A stretch of 64,000 bases of DNA, taken from Saccharospirillum salsuginis (GTDB taxonomy: Bacteria > Pseudomonadota > Gammaproteobacteria > Pseudomonadales > Natronospirillaceae). Location: positions 214,880 to 278,879 of the forward strand of contig NZ_BMXR01000004.1 in the NCBI RefSeq assembly GCF_014651855.1, read 5' to 3'. Below, one piece after another: positions 9,006-16,970 of the stretch. The translations under genes and the position numbers were made by a program. Within the stretch, counting starts at the first letter, position 1. Each line of letters starts with the position of its first letter. The notes beneath the pieces were generated by a model. It saw nothing but the letters and a program-made list of their open reading frames with translations, made no database searches and had not been told where the DNA came from.

Positions 9006-9955
9006 ATCCTTTGCCCGAGTGGTTGACGCCGCTGTCACATCGCGTCGAACAGATTTTGGCGCAGGGGCGGCTGCCGCATGCCCTGTTGCTGATCGGACGC
9101 CCTGGTGACGGACTTCACGAACTCGGCCGCTACCTCGGTGATTTGATTCTGTGCCAGGCGGACAACCGGCCCTGCGGTCAGTGCAAGAGCTGCCTGCTGC
9201 TCAAGGCTGGTGTCCATCCGGATCGCTTGACCATCGAACCCGAAGGCAAGAGCGAGGTCATCAAGGTGGCCCAGGTGCGCGAAGTCGGTCATTTCATGCA
9301 CGAGACGGCCCAGCAGGGTGGCAACAAGGTCATCCGCCTGGTCGGAGCGGACCGGATGAACATCGCCTCGGCCAACGCCCTGCTCAAGATGCTGGAAGAG
9401 CCCAACCGGGACACCTACCTGATTCTGGAAGCCGGATCGCTGTCGCGATTGCTGCCCACGGTCCGCTCTCGGTGTCGCATCTACAAGCTCGACCGACCCA
9501 CGTTCGAGCAGGCGGCTTCATACCTGGGCGGGCAGGGCGTGGACGCTACCGAAGTGAACCATCGGCTGAGCATGGCCGAAGGCGCTCCGATGGAGGCCGT
9601 GGCCTTCGATCAGGACGCCCTCGAAAGCTGGAACCGCCAGGTCGCCACTTTCCAGCGCGAGCGCGACTTCAGCGCTCTGGCCGCTTTTATCCACCAGCAA
9701 ATACCGCAGCGATTGTTGCGACAATTGCTGCTGTGGGTGGATGCCGCCTTGCGAATGCAGCACAATACCGAGGTGATCCTGCCCGATACTGATCGGCCCC
9801 TGGTGGATCGCTTGAGCCAGGTCGAGGGTGCCTCGCTTTTTCGTTTCAGAGACTATATTCTGGAGCTGACTGGCAGCCTGCAGAACCAGGCGAATTTGAA
9901 TCAACAGATGTGGAGCGAGCAGCTGGCGGCTCGTTGGCTGGAACTGCAATTATGA
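9002..9955 (+). CDS. holB: DNA polymerase III delta' subunit
   Basis: 317 residues. Clamp-loader subunit that, with tau/gamma and delta, opens the beta clamp. The zinc-binding CxxC-type cysteines occur in the segment from CQADNRPCGQC to CLLL, and the SRC motif (TVRSRCR) contributes the arginine finger. The ATG at 9002 overlaps the tmk stop; an in-frame ATG two codons upstream is less likely. Its stop overlaps the pilZ start. Confidence 0.94.
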   Translation: MNPLPEWLTPLSHRVEQILAQGRLPHALLLIGRPGDGLHELGRYLGDLILCQADNRPCGQCKSCLLLKAGVHPDRLTIEPEGKSEVIKVAQVREVGHFMHETAQQGGNKVIRLVGADRMNIASANALLKMLEEPNRDTYLILEAGSLSRLLPTVRSRCRIYKLDRPTFEQAASYLGGQGVDATEVNHRLSMAEGAPMEAVAFDQDALESWNRQVATFQRERDFSALAAFIHQQIPQRLLRQLLLWVDAALRMQHNTEVILPDTDRPLVDRLSQVEGASLFRFRDYILELTGSLQNQANLNQQMWSEQLAARWLELQL

Positions 9956-10305
9956 ATCCAAAACTCGGCGGCCCACGCAACGGCATACTGTCCCTGACGA
10001 TGAAGGACAAGGCCGTTCTGTATGCGGCCTACATGCCTTTCGTCAAGAACGGCGGCCTGTTCATCGCCACCAACAAGAAGTTTAACCTGGGGGACGATGT
10101 CTTCCTGTTGCTGAATCTGATGGATGAGCCCGAAAAAATCCCAGTGGCCGGCAAGGTCATCTGGGTAACCCCACGAGGTGCCCAGGGTAACCGTGCAACC
10201 GGCATCGGCGTGCAATTCAGTAAAAAGAATGAACTGGCCAAGGACAAGATCGAAACCTACCTGGCCGGCGCCCTCAACTCGGACAAACCGACCCACACCA
10301 TGTGA
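9952..10305 (+). CDS. pilZ: type IV pilus assembly protein PilZ
   Basis: 117 residues matching the founding PilZ of Pseudomonas, which sits directly after holB as here. It is an atypical PilZ-domain protein: the N-terminal RxxxR c-di-GMP motif is absent, as in true PilZ, which works through PilB and FimX instead. Core segments are NGGLFIATNKKFNLGDDV, PVAGKVIWVTPRG and TGIGVQF. The ATG overlaps the holB stop (ATGA). Confidence 0.92.
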   Translation: MNPKLGGPRNGILSLTMKDKAVLYAAYMPFVKNGGLFIATNKKFNLGDDVFLLLNLMDEPEKIPVAGKVIWVTPRGAQGNRATGIGVQFSKKNELAKDKIETYLAGALNSDKPTHTM

Positions 10306-10355
10306 CTCCGGTCGGACGCAACGTCCGACCTCCGGTGTCCCCCGTCTCCCGTACC

Positions 10356-11249
10356 CTATAAATGCTCTTTCGAGTCGATCCGGCGCGGCGGCGGTTCGGC
10401 CCCGTCCGGCATCGTCTGCTGCATTTTGGCTTCCATATACATCAAGGCTTCCTCATCATCCAGAACCCCGTGACCATGCCAGGGCATCAACCGATAGACC
10501 GGGGTTGTCGAGCCTTCGAACTCCAGATAAGGGTACTTGATGATGTCGAAATAGGGGCTGTAGTCGAAATCGCTGGGCGTACACAGCTTCGGGTTCCTCT
10601 GGAACAGCTTCACCTCGCCGCCTTCCTGACGTTTGACCAGCGGCAGAATGGGAAAGGAGACCGCCCCGAAGGCCTCGGCGATCAGGGTGGAGCACACGGT
10701 GTGGGTGCTGCCGCCCGGTTTCCATTCGAACAGGGAGGAGCGGAATCGCTTGGGTAGAAAACTCCACGGCAGGTAAAACCGGAGCAGGTCCAGAATCTGT
10801 CGCACGTCGTAATCGGTGCCCAGGCGATGGATCGCGTATTTCAGGACCAGCTGACTGTCCTCGTACGTCAGATCGCGCGGGCGGCACAGGCGCAGATGGC
10901 GGTTCTTGTAGGTGTCCAGCGGGCGGATGACGGTACCCATGCCCAATTGGCTCTCTATGATCAATTGGACATCCGGCTGGCCGTCGAAATACTCGCGGAT
11001 TTTCAGGCGCAAGCGGGGGTCTTCGACATCGTGCAGCCGCCCGATGTACAGGGCGGAGTGAATCCAGCGGCTTTGGGTGACGCTGCCGATGGTCTCCGCA
11101 ACGCGGGAGTACCCTTCGACCAGAATGACGTCGCAGCTGCGGATTTCGCGCCGCAGCTTACTGAAATCGCTCATCGGATGCGCATCGTTGACCGGTTCTT
11201 CGGTCAGCCAACGCGTAACGGCTCGATAGATCGCGGAAAACAGTCTCAT
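10356..11249 (-). CDS. YiiX/YebB-like permuted papain-fold hydrolase
   Basis: 297 residues. The circularly permuted NlpC/P60 (YiiX-like) pattern is visible: a His (residue 64) in RWIHSALYIG first, then Cys186 in HTVCSTLIAEAF. Relatives are thought to hydrolyse amide or thioester bonds in lipids or peptides; the substrate here is unknown. No clear signal peptide is present, although the N-terminus is amphipathic. It is convergent with pilZ and divergent from the TetR gene at 11338, with 88 bases between them. Confidence 0.7.
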   Translation of the reverse strand: MRLFSAIYRAVTRWLTEEPVNDAHPMSDFSKLRREIRSCDVILVEGYSRVAETIGSVTQSRWIHSALYIGRLHDVEDPRLRLKIREYFDGQPDVQLIIESQLGMGTVIRPLDTYKNRHLRLCRPRDLTYEDSQLVLKYAIHRLGTDYDVRQILDLLRFYLPWSFLPKRFRSSLFEWKPGGSTHTVCSTLIAEAFGAVSFPILPLVKRQEGGEVKLFQRNPKLCTPSDFDYSPYFDIIKYPYLEFEGSTTPVYRLMPWHGHGVLDDEEALMYMEAKMQQTMPDGAEPPPRRIDSKEHL

Positions 11250-11337
11250 TCACTCGCTCCCGATCCCGTCGGGATCGCTTTCGTTCTCATACACTCAGTT
11301 ATAGACTAGATCCCGAATCCGCACCAACGCAGGCCTC

Positions 11338-11955
11338 ATGCTTCACCCTGTCTTGCAAGTCAAGGACCAGCATCCCACCGAAACCGCCATTCTCAATTCG
11401 GCCCTGAATCTGTTTATGCTCTCCGGCGAAGATCAGGTTTCCGTGACCCGCCTGATCCAGACGGCCGGCATCAGTCGATCGGTGTTTTATCACTACTTCA
11501 GCGGCAAGGAGGACATCTATGCCGCCTTGCTGTTGGCGGACGAGATCGGAGTGGGGCCGATCCTCCGCAAGCATCTGGAAGCGGGCAGCCTGTCCGGATT
11601 GATGAAGGAATACGTTAAGTATCGTCTGCAAAGTGTTGAAAAACATCGGTTTTTTGTCAGAGTAGAAGAGAAGTTGTTGCGCGCGGACTGCCAATTGGAG
11701 CGGTTTGTCCAGTGGCAGCGTCTCAGGCGCAATCACATCGAATTGTTTTCCGAATGCGCGCGCAAACACCACGGCGTCGACAAAGGTTCCTACGAAGATA
11801 ACCTGCGGTTTTACTACGGCCTGGTCTGGGCACTGACATCCGGTGTCGCCAGCCTGTCCGGAAACGACCTGTATCACGAAATGATTCCGGACAAGCGGGG
11901 GTTCGTTCGGTTCCTCGCCGAAGCCGTCGCGGAAGTCGGGGAGGCCAGTGAATGA
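11338..11955 (+). CDS. TetR-family transcriptional regulator
   Basis: 205 residues. The N-terminal HTH (about residues 17-60) has the TetR signature: VTRLIQTAGISRSVFYHYFSGKEDIY. The C-terminal ligand-binding part is not recognisable. It overlaps the following DUF1285 gene by four bases (ATGA). The target cannot be told from sequence; its own promoter region is shared with the divergent YiiX-like gene. Confidence 0.85.
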   Translation: MLHPVLQVKDQHPTETAILNSALNLFMLSGEDQVSVTRLIQTAGISRSVFYHYFSGKEDIYAALLLADEIGVGPILRKHLEAGSLSGLMKEYVKYRLQSVEKHRFFVRVEEKLLRADCQLERFVQWQRLRRNHIELFSECARKHHGVDKGSYEDNLRFYYGLVWALTSGVASLSGNDLYHEMIPDKRGFVRFLAEAVAEVGEASE

Positions 11956-12473
11956 CACTCGAAAGCCTGTTGAAACAGATCGGCGACCAGAAACACCCTC
12001 CGGTGGAGCGCTGGAACCCCGAGTTCTGCGGTGACATCGACATGGAAATCCGCCGCAACGGCGACTGGTACTACCAGGGAACGCCCATCGGACGCCCGGC
12101 CATGGTCAAGCTGTTCGCATCGATACTGAAGCGGGAAGGGGAGCACTATTACCTGGTCACGCCGGTCGAGAAGGTCGGTATCCGGGTCGAAGCCACGCCC
12201 TTCATCGCCACCACGGCGGAGTATGTGGAAGGTACCTGGATTGTCACCAACAACCTGGGAGAGTCGGCGCCGCTCGACGCTGAGCACCCACTTGATGCCC
12301 TCAGTGACTCCGAACAACCGGTCATGACCTGGCGCCGCAACCTACCAGCGCGGATCCACCAGAACCTGATGTACCACTGGCAGACTTGGGCACTGGAGCA
12401 GGGTGGGCCGGATGAGGACGGTGTGCTGTGGCTGGATAGCGCGGGAGAACGGTTCAAGCTTGCGGAAATGTAG
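11952..12473 (+). CDS. DUF1285 domain protein
   Basis: 173 residues. The segments PPVERWNPEFCGDIDMEIRR, GDWYYQGTPIGRPAMVKLFA and the C-terminal LMYHWQTWALEQ are characteristic of DUF1285, a conserved proteobacterial family of unknown role built of two small beta domains. It is translationally coupled to the TetR gene. The stop codon lies inside the palindromic repeat at 12470-12542. Confidence 0.85.
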   Translation: MTLESLLKQIGDQKHPPVERWNPEFCGDIDMEIRRNGDWYYQGTPIGRPAMVKLFASILKREGEHYYLVTPVEKVGIRVEATPFIATTAEYVEGTWIVTNNLGESAPLDAEHPLDALSDSEQPVMTWRRNLPARIHQNLMYHWQTWALEQGGPDEDGVLWLDSAGERFKLAEM

Positions 12474-12542
12474 GGTGGGCACGGCCCACCATGGTTGGAA
12501 GGTTGTCACGGTATGGTCAATGGTGGGCGGTGCCCACCCTAC
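12470..12542. repeat. nested palindromic intergenic repeat
   Basis: 13-bp perfect arms GTAGGGTGGGCAC (12470-12482) and GTGCCCACCCTAC (12530-12542) enclose a second pair GCCCACCAT / ATGGTGGGC (12484-12492 and 12520-12528). The left end supplies the DUF1285 stop codon. A degenerate half copy recurs at 29640-29690 after gor. This type of hairpin is common between genes in many proteobacteria. Confidence 0.8.
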
Positions 12543-12544
12543 GT

Positions 12545-12572
12545 AAAAAAGCCGGCGATTCGCCGGCTTTTT
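12545..12572. terminator. bidirectional intrinsic terminator
   Basis: A six-A run, GCCGGCG-ATT-CGCCGGC hairpin (12551-12567) and a five-T run. It serves both the TetR/DUF1285 unit and the convergent ETF-quinone oxidoreductase gene, whose stop lies a few bases away. Confidence 0.9.
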
Positions 12573-12576
12573 GTTA

Positions 12577-14232
12577 TTACATATTGGGGTAATTCGGCCC
12601 ACCACCACCCTCGGGCGTCACCCAGGTGATGTTCTGCGCCGGGTCCTTGATGTCGCAGGTTTTGCAATGCACGCAGTTCTGGGCATTGATCTGGAACTGC
12701 TTCTGCCCCGCATCGTCCTCGACCACCTCGTACACCGCCGCCGGGCAGTACCGCTGGGCGGGCTCGGCGTATTTCGGCAGGTTGCTCTGGATCGGAATGT
12801 CCGGGTCCGTGAGTTTCAGGTGAACCGGCTGGTCTTCCTCGTGATTGGTGTTCGACAGGAACACGGAACTCAGTTTGTCGAAGCTCAGCACACCGTCCGG
12901 TTTGGGATAGTCGATCGGTTTGCATTCGGCCGCCGGCTTGGTCTGTGCGTAATCCGGTTTCGGGTCGGACAGCGTCCAGGGCAGCTTGCCCTTGAACAGG
13001 TTGATGTCCACAAACGCATAGGCCGAACCGAAGATGTTGCCCCATTTGTGCTGCGCCGGGCCGAAATTGCGCTGCTGATTGAGCTCTTCCCAGGCCCAAC
13101 TTTCGCGGAAGGCCGTGGCGAATTCGGCCAGATCCTGGCCCGCTTCCCAGCCGGATTTGGCTTTGTTCAGAATGACATCGGCGGCGAGCATGCCGGACTT
13201 CATCGCGGTGTGGCTGCCCTTGATCTTGGCGAAGTTCAGTGTACCGGCGTTACAGCCGATCAGCAGGCCGCCCGGGAAGTGCATTTTCGGCAGGCTCTGC
13301 AGGCCGCCCTTGGCGATGGCGCGAGCACCGTAGGAGACGCGTTTGCCGCCTTTGAGCACCTTGGCGAACACCGGGTGGTGCTTCATGCGCTGGAATTCGT
13401 CGAACGGGCTCAAATACGGGTTTTCATAACTCAAGTCGGTAATCAGGCCGACGACCACCTGGTTGTTCTCCAGGTGATACATGAAGGAGCCGCCGGCGGC
13501 GTCGTGCTCGTCCAGCGGCCAGCCGGCGGTATGAACCACCTTGCCCAGTTCGTGGTTGGCCGGGTCGACGTCCCACAGCTCCTTGATGCCAAGGCCGTAA
13601 TGTTGGGGTTCGGCGTCCGCGTCCAGTTTGAAATGGTTGATCAGGGATTTGCCCAGATGACCGCGCGCGCCTTCGGCGAACAGGGTGGTTTTGGCATGCA
13701 GTTCCATGCCGGGCATGTAGCTGTCTTTTTCGCTGCCGTCGCCCGCGACACCCATGTCACCGGTGACGATGCCCTTGACGGAGCCATCGTCCGCGTACAG
13801 CACTTCGGCCGCGGAGAAGCCGGGGAAAATCTCGACACCGAGCTCTTCGGCCTGTTCGCCCAGCCAGCGACTCAGGTTACCCAGGCTGATGATGTAGTTG
13901 CCGTCGTTGTGCATGGTCGACGGCGCGAAAAAGTTGGGTACCTTGATGGTGCTTTCCGGACCCCGCAGGACATGAATATCATCGCCGGTGACGGCGGTAT
14001 TCAGCGGCGCCCCCTTGTCTTTCCAGTCCGGAATCAGTTCATTCAGGGCGCGCGGTTCGAACACGGCACCGGAGAGAATGTGCGCTCCGACTTCGGATCC
14101 CTTTTCGACGACGCACACCGACAATTCCTGTTCGGACGCCTGCGCGCCCTGCATCAGTCGGATGGCGGCCGACAGACCGGCAGGACCGGCGCCGACGATG
14201 ACCACATCAAATTCCATGGATTCACGTTCCAT
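12577..14232 (-). CDS. electron-transfer flavoprotein:ubiquinone oxidoreductase
   Basis: 551 residues. A membrane-associated iron-sulfur flavoprotein that passes electrons from reduced ETF (fed by acyl-CoA dehydrogenases) to ubiquinone. The N-terminal FAD motif VDVVIVGAGPAGLSAAIRLM, the GCNAGTLNFAKIKGSHTAMKSG-type segment (read as two adjoining motifs) and the C-terminal [4Fe-4S] cysteines (CPAAVYE, then QNCVHCKTCDIKDP) are all present. It is divergent from etfB, making one ETF module. The long opposite-strand open frame is a codon-bias shadow. Confidence 0.96.
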   Translation of the reverse strand: MERESMEFDVVIVGAGPAGLSAAIRLMQGAQASEQELSVCVVEKGSEVGAHILSGAVFEPRALNELIPDWKDKGAPLNTAVTGDDIHVLRGPESTIKVPNFFAPSTMHNDGNYIISLGNLSRWLGEQAEELGVEIFPGFSAAEVLYADDGSVKGIVTGDMGVAGDGSEKDSYMPGMELHAKTTLFAEGARGHLGKSLINHFKLDADAEPQHYGLGIKELWDVDPANHELGKVVHTAGWPLDEHDAAGGSFMYHLENNQVVVGLITDLSYENPYLSPFDEFQRMKHHPVFAKVLKGGKRVSYGARAIAKGGLQSLPKMHFPGGLLIGCNAGTLNFAKIKGSHTAMKSGMLAADVILNKAKSGWEAGQDLAEFATAFRESWAWEELNQQRNFGPAQHKWGNIFGSAYAFVDINLFKGKLPWTLSDPKPDYAQTKPAAECKPIDYPKPDGVLSFDKLSSVFLSNTNHEEDQPVHLKLTDPDIPIQSNLPKYAEPAQRYCPAAVYEVVEDDAGQKQFQINAQNCVHCKTCDIKDPAQNITWVTPEGGGGPNYPNM

Positions 14233-14421
14233 AGGGACCTCCTGAACGTTGCCGCCCGGCCGGGTGGGCCTGGCAGGTGATCTTAAGCTTCTTGTCCAGC
14301 GGGACTGACACGGCCATCCGCCGCTATCAAGAAGGTGTCATTGTAATTATTCGCGTTGGCGCCATCCTGTTCGGGCCAACTTAACTTGGGCGGCAGTTTA
14401 CCCTCTTGTCGCGAAAAATTA

Positions 14422-14452
14422 AAACAACTGTTTGAAATTTTCGTTTAAAACG
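14422..14452. promoter_or_regulatory. candidate PsrA-like operator between ETF-QO and etfBA
   Basis: AAAC-AACT-GTTT (14422-14433, followed by G) and the palindrome CGTTT-A-AAACG (14442-14452) lie in the 289-base divergent region. PsrA of Pseudomonas, a fatty-acid-responsive repressor, binds (G/C)AAAC-N2-4-GTTT(G/C); the first site fits except for its outer left base. The assignment is inference from motif and gene function. The rest of the 14233-14521 gap shows no gene. Confidence 0.4.
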
Positions 14453-14521
14453 GATTAAATGGGTCTCGGAAGATCGCCCCAGGCCGGGGTCCCCCGGGCT
14501 CATACACAGAATGAGGACGCT

Positions 14522-15274
14522 ATGAAAGTACTGGTTCCCGTGAAGCGTGTTGTGGACTACAACGTAAAAGTCCGCGTCAAGCCGGACCACAGCGATGTGG
14601 ACCTGGCGAACGTCAAAATGGACATCAACCCCTTCTGCGAGATCGCAGTCGAGGAAGCGGTGCGCCTGAAAGAGCAGGGCGTAGCCGACGAGATCGTCGT
14701 CGTCTCCATCGGCGAAGCCAAGGCCGAAGAGCAGATCCGCAAAGCGATGGCCCTCGGTGCCGATCGCGGCATCCTGATCACCACGGATGAAGCACCGGGC
14801 TCACTGTCCGTCGCCAAGCTGCTTAAAGCCGTGGTCGACGAAGAGAAGCCGGGCCTGGTTATCCTCGGTAAACAGTCGATCGACAGCGACAACAACCAGA
14901 CCGGCCAGATGCTGGGCGCCCTGACCGGGATGCCGCAGGGCACCTTCGCCAGCAAGCTGGTGGTCGAAGGTGAGGAAGCCCAGGTGACCCGCGAAATCGA
15001 CGGGGGTCTGCAGACGGTTGCCCTCAAGCTGCCGGCCATTGTAACAACCGACCTGCGTTTGAACGAGCCGCGCTACGCCAAGCTGCCGGACATCATGAAA
15101 GCCAAGCGCAAGCCGCTGGACAAGAAAACCCCGGCCGATTACGGCGTGGAAGTCCGCAAGACGGTCAACACCCTCAAGGTCGAGCCACCCGCCGAGCGTC
15201 AAGGTGGCATCACGGTAGGCTCCGTGTCCGAGCTGGTCGAGAAACTGAAGAACGAAGCTAAGGTGCTGTCATGA
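14522..15274 (+). CDS. etfB: electron-transfer flavoprotein beta subunit
   Basis: 250 residues starting [20 protein letters not shown]. The EtfB signature region VKLAAN-like is represented by [20 protein letters not shown]. An in-frame ATG at 14459 would add 21 unlikely residues; the ATG at 14522 has a GAGGA box. It binds AMP and pairs with EtfA to collect electrons from acyl-CoA and amino-acid dehydrogenases. Overlaps etfA by four bases. Confidence 0.96.
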   Translation: MKVLVPVKRVVDYNVKVRVKPDHSDVDLANVKMDINPFCEIAVEEAVRLKEQGVADEIVVVSIGEAKAEEQIRKAMALGADRGILITTDEAPGSLSVAKLLKAVVDEEKPGLVILGKQSIDSDNNQTGQMLGALTGMPQGTFASKLVVEGEEAQVTREIDGGLQTVALKLPAIVTTDLRLNEPRYAKLPDIMKAKRKPLDKKTPADYGVEVRKTVNTLKVEPPAERQGGITVGSVSELVEKLKNEAKVLS

Positions 15275-16197
15275 GTATTCTGATCGTCGCTGAACACAAC
15301 AACGCCTCACTGTCCTCGGCCACCGCGCACGTCGTAACCGCCGCTCAGGCTATCGGCGGGGACATCCACGTCCTGGTTGCCGGCGAAAACGCCCAGAGCG
15401 CCGCCGATGAAGCCGCCAAGTTGAACGGGGTCGCCAAGGTTCTGCTGGCCGACAACGCCGCCTTCGGCCACGCATTGGCCGAAAACCTGGCCACCCTGGT
15501 GGCCGAGCAGGGCAAGGACTACAGCCACATCCTGGCGCCGGCCACCACGACCGGCAAGAACTTCATGCCGCGCGTCGCCGCCTTGCTGGACGTTGAGCAG
15601 TTGTCCGACATCGTCGGGGTCGAGTCCGCCGATACCTTCAAGCGGCCCATTTACGCGGGCAACGCCATCGCCACGGTTCAGTCCACCGATGCGATCAAGG
15701 TCATCACCGTTCGCGGCACCGCCTTCGATGCCTGTGAAATGGACGGTTCCGCCAGTGTCGAAACCATCGATGCCGGTTCGGACGCCGCCGTCAGCCGTTT
15801 CGTCGGCGAGGAACTGGCCAAGTCCGACCGCCCGGAACTGACGTCCGCCCGCGTCGTCGTCTCCGGTGGGCGCGGCATGCAGAATGGCGAGAACTTCGAG
15901 CTGCTGTACAAGCTGGCCGACAAGCTGGACGCCGCCGTGGGCGCCTCCCGCGCCGCCGTCGATGCCGGTTTCGTGCCCAACGACATGCAGGTCGGTCAGA
16001 CCGGCAAGATCGTCGCACCGGAGCTCTACATCGCCGTCGGCATTTCAGGTCAGATCCAGCACCTGGCCGGGATGAAAGACAGCAAGGTCATCGTCGCCAT
16101 CAACAAGGACGAAGACGCCCCCATCTTTCAGGTGGCGGACTACGGCCTGGTGGCGGACCTGTTCGAAGCCCTGCCGGAGCTGGAACAGTCGCTCTGA
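15271..16197 (+). CDS. etfA: electron-transfer flavoprotein alpha subunit
   Basis: 308 residues. The C-terminal FAD-binding domain shows [38 protein letters not shown] (seen as consecutive motifs) and [17 protein letters not shown], all canonical for EtfA. The start overlaps the etfB stop. A strong terminator follows. Confidence 0.97.
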   Translation: MSILIVAEHNNASLSSATAHVVTAAQAIGGDIHVLVAGENAQSAADEAAKLNGVAKVLLADNAAFGHALAENLATLVAEQGKDYSHILAPATTTGKNFMPRVAALLDVEQLSDIVGVESADTFKRPIYAGNAIATVQSTDAIKVITVRGTAFDACEMDGSASVETIDAGSDAAVSRFVGEELAKSDRPELTSARVVVSGGRGMQNGENFELLYKLADKLDAAVGASRAAVDAGFVPNDMQVGQTGKIVAPELYIAVGISGQIQHLAGMKDSKVIVAINKDEDAPIFQVADYGLVADLFEALPELEQSL

Positions 16198-16220
16198 TTG
16201 AAACGGTAGGTATTCGAGAA

Positions 16221-16247
16221 AGCCCGGCCTTGTTGCCGGGCTTTTTT
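16221..16247 (+). terminator. intrinsic terminator of etfBA
   Basis: AGCCCGGC (16221-16228) and GCCGGGCT (16235-16242) form an 8-bp stem with a six-base loop, followed by a run of six T, 24 bases after the etfA stop. Confidence 0.92.
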
Positions 16248-16257
16248 GTGAATGGAA

Positions 16258-16374
16258 GTACTTATGCTGCGAGTACAAGGTGGTCCGACGTTTCGGGGTG
16301 CAGGAGCAGTGTTTGTACATGGTGGTTCGACACTTCGGTGTACTTATACTGCGAGCACGGGGCGGTCCGGGCGC
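16258..16374. repeat. imperfect short direct repeats downstream of the LysR fragment
   Basis: The phrase GTACTTATGCTGCGAGTACA (16258-16277) recurs with a few changes starting near 16340 (GTACTTATACTGCGAGCACG), each followed by a GGTGGTCC/GGCGGTCC-like box; another GTACATGGTGGTTCGAC lies between them. The stretch occupies the place where the rest of the LysR gene should be. I see no gene in it. Confidence 0.5.
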
Positions 16375-16629
16375 CTACCGGCCTGGCTCCAGGGTTTCCC
16401 CAAGCATCATCAGCGCCTGCTGCACGGTCGGCACGATTCGTTCGGCCAATGCCGTCGGGCGCATCTCGCGCCCGCGACGAATGAACAGGGGGTCGTTGTA
16501 ATGACTGCGCAGTCGTCCGAGTGCATTGCTGACCGCCGGCTGGGAAACGCCCAGACGACGACCGGCCAGGGTCAGGTTTCGCTCCCGGTAGACGGCGTCG
16601 AAAACGCGGTACAGGTTCAGGTCGATCAT
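16375..16629 (-). pseudogene. LysR-type regulator, HTH domain only (truncated)
   Basis: 84 residues: DLNLYRVFDAVYRERNLTLA, then SQPAVSNALGRLRSHYNDPLF, the complete N-terminal winged-HTH of a LysR-family regulator, then a stop at residue 85. Normal members are about 300 residues; the whole effector-binding domain is missing, and the downstream DNA is a run of short repeats rather than LysR sequence. It is either a remnant or a free-standing DNA-binding domain. The first reading is more likely. Confidence 0.75.
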
Positions 16630-16964
16630 GATTGGCGGTTCATCGGAAACCGGCTTGCCTTGTTGTTATGACAATCGAGTGTACGGCCAGCCCGGGCCGA
16701 TACAACGCCTCAAATTCAACCTCTGGGCTAATCCAAACCCCGTTCCACCGAGCCCCGTCAATGCGGGTAAGGTTTTCGCAAAACTGGCACGGAAAACCGC
16801 GTGGCGGTTGGGTCCAGCCTAAACTGAGAGTATAGTTGCGGCATTTTTTCGGCGGGACCCATATACAGAGGTCCCGTCCCCGTCGTCCCGTGGTGTCTCT
16901 CGCGGGATTACCGGCCGGATTGTGCGGCCGAGGGGACAGGGAATGACTGCCATTTAACAGACGG
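16630..16964. other. gene-free stretch before the hybrid kinase
   Basis: About 335 bases with no convincing gene. It holds the start-side region of the LysR remnant, including its probable promoter. Nearer the kinase there is a CGGCCG-ATTGTG-CGGCCG inverted repeat (about 16912-16929). Short open frames here lack ribosome sites and family resemblance. Confidence 0.5.
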
Positions 16965-16970
16965 GTGTCT

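Noticed and set aside
12571..14280. 569-codon open frame opposite ETF-QO
   Set aside because: Antisense shadow in GC-rich DNA; the minus strand has complete ETF-QO motifs and the frame shows no family resemblance.
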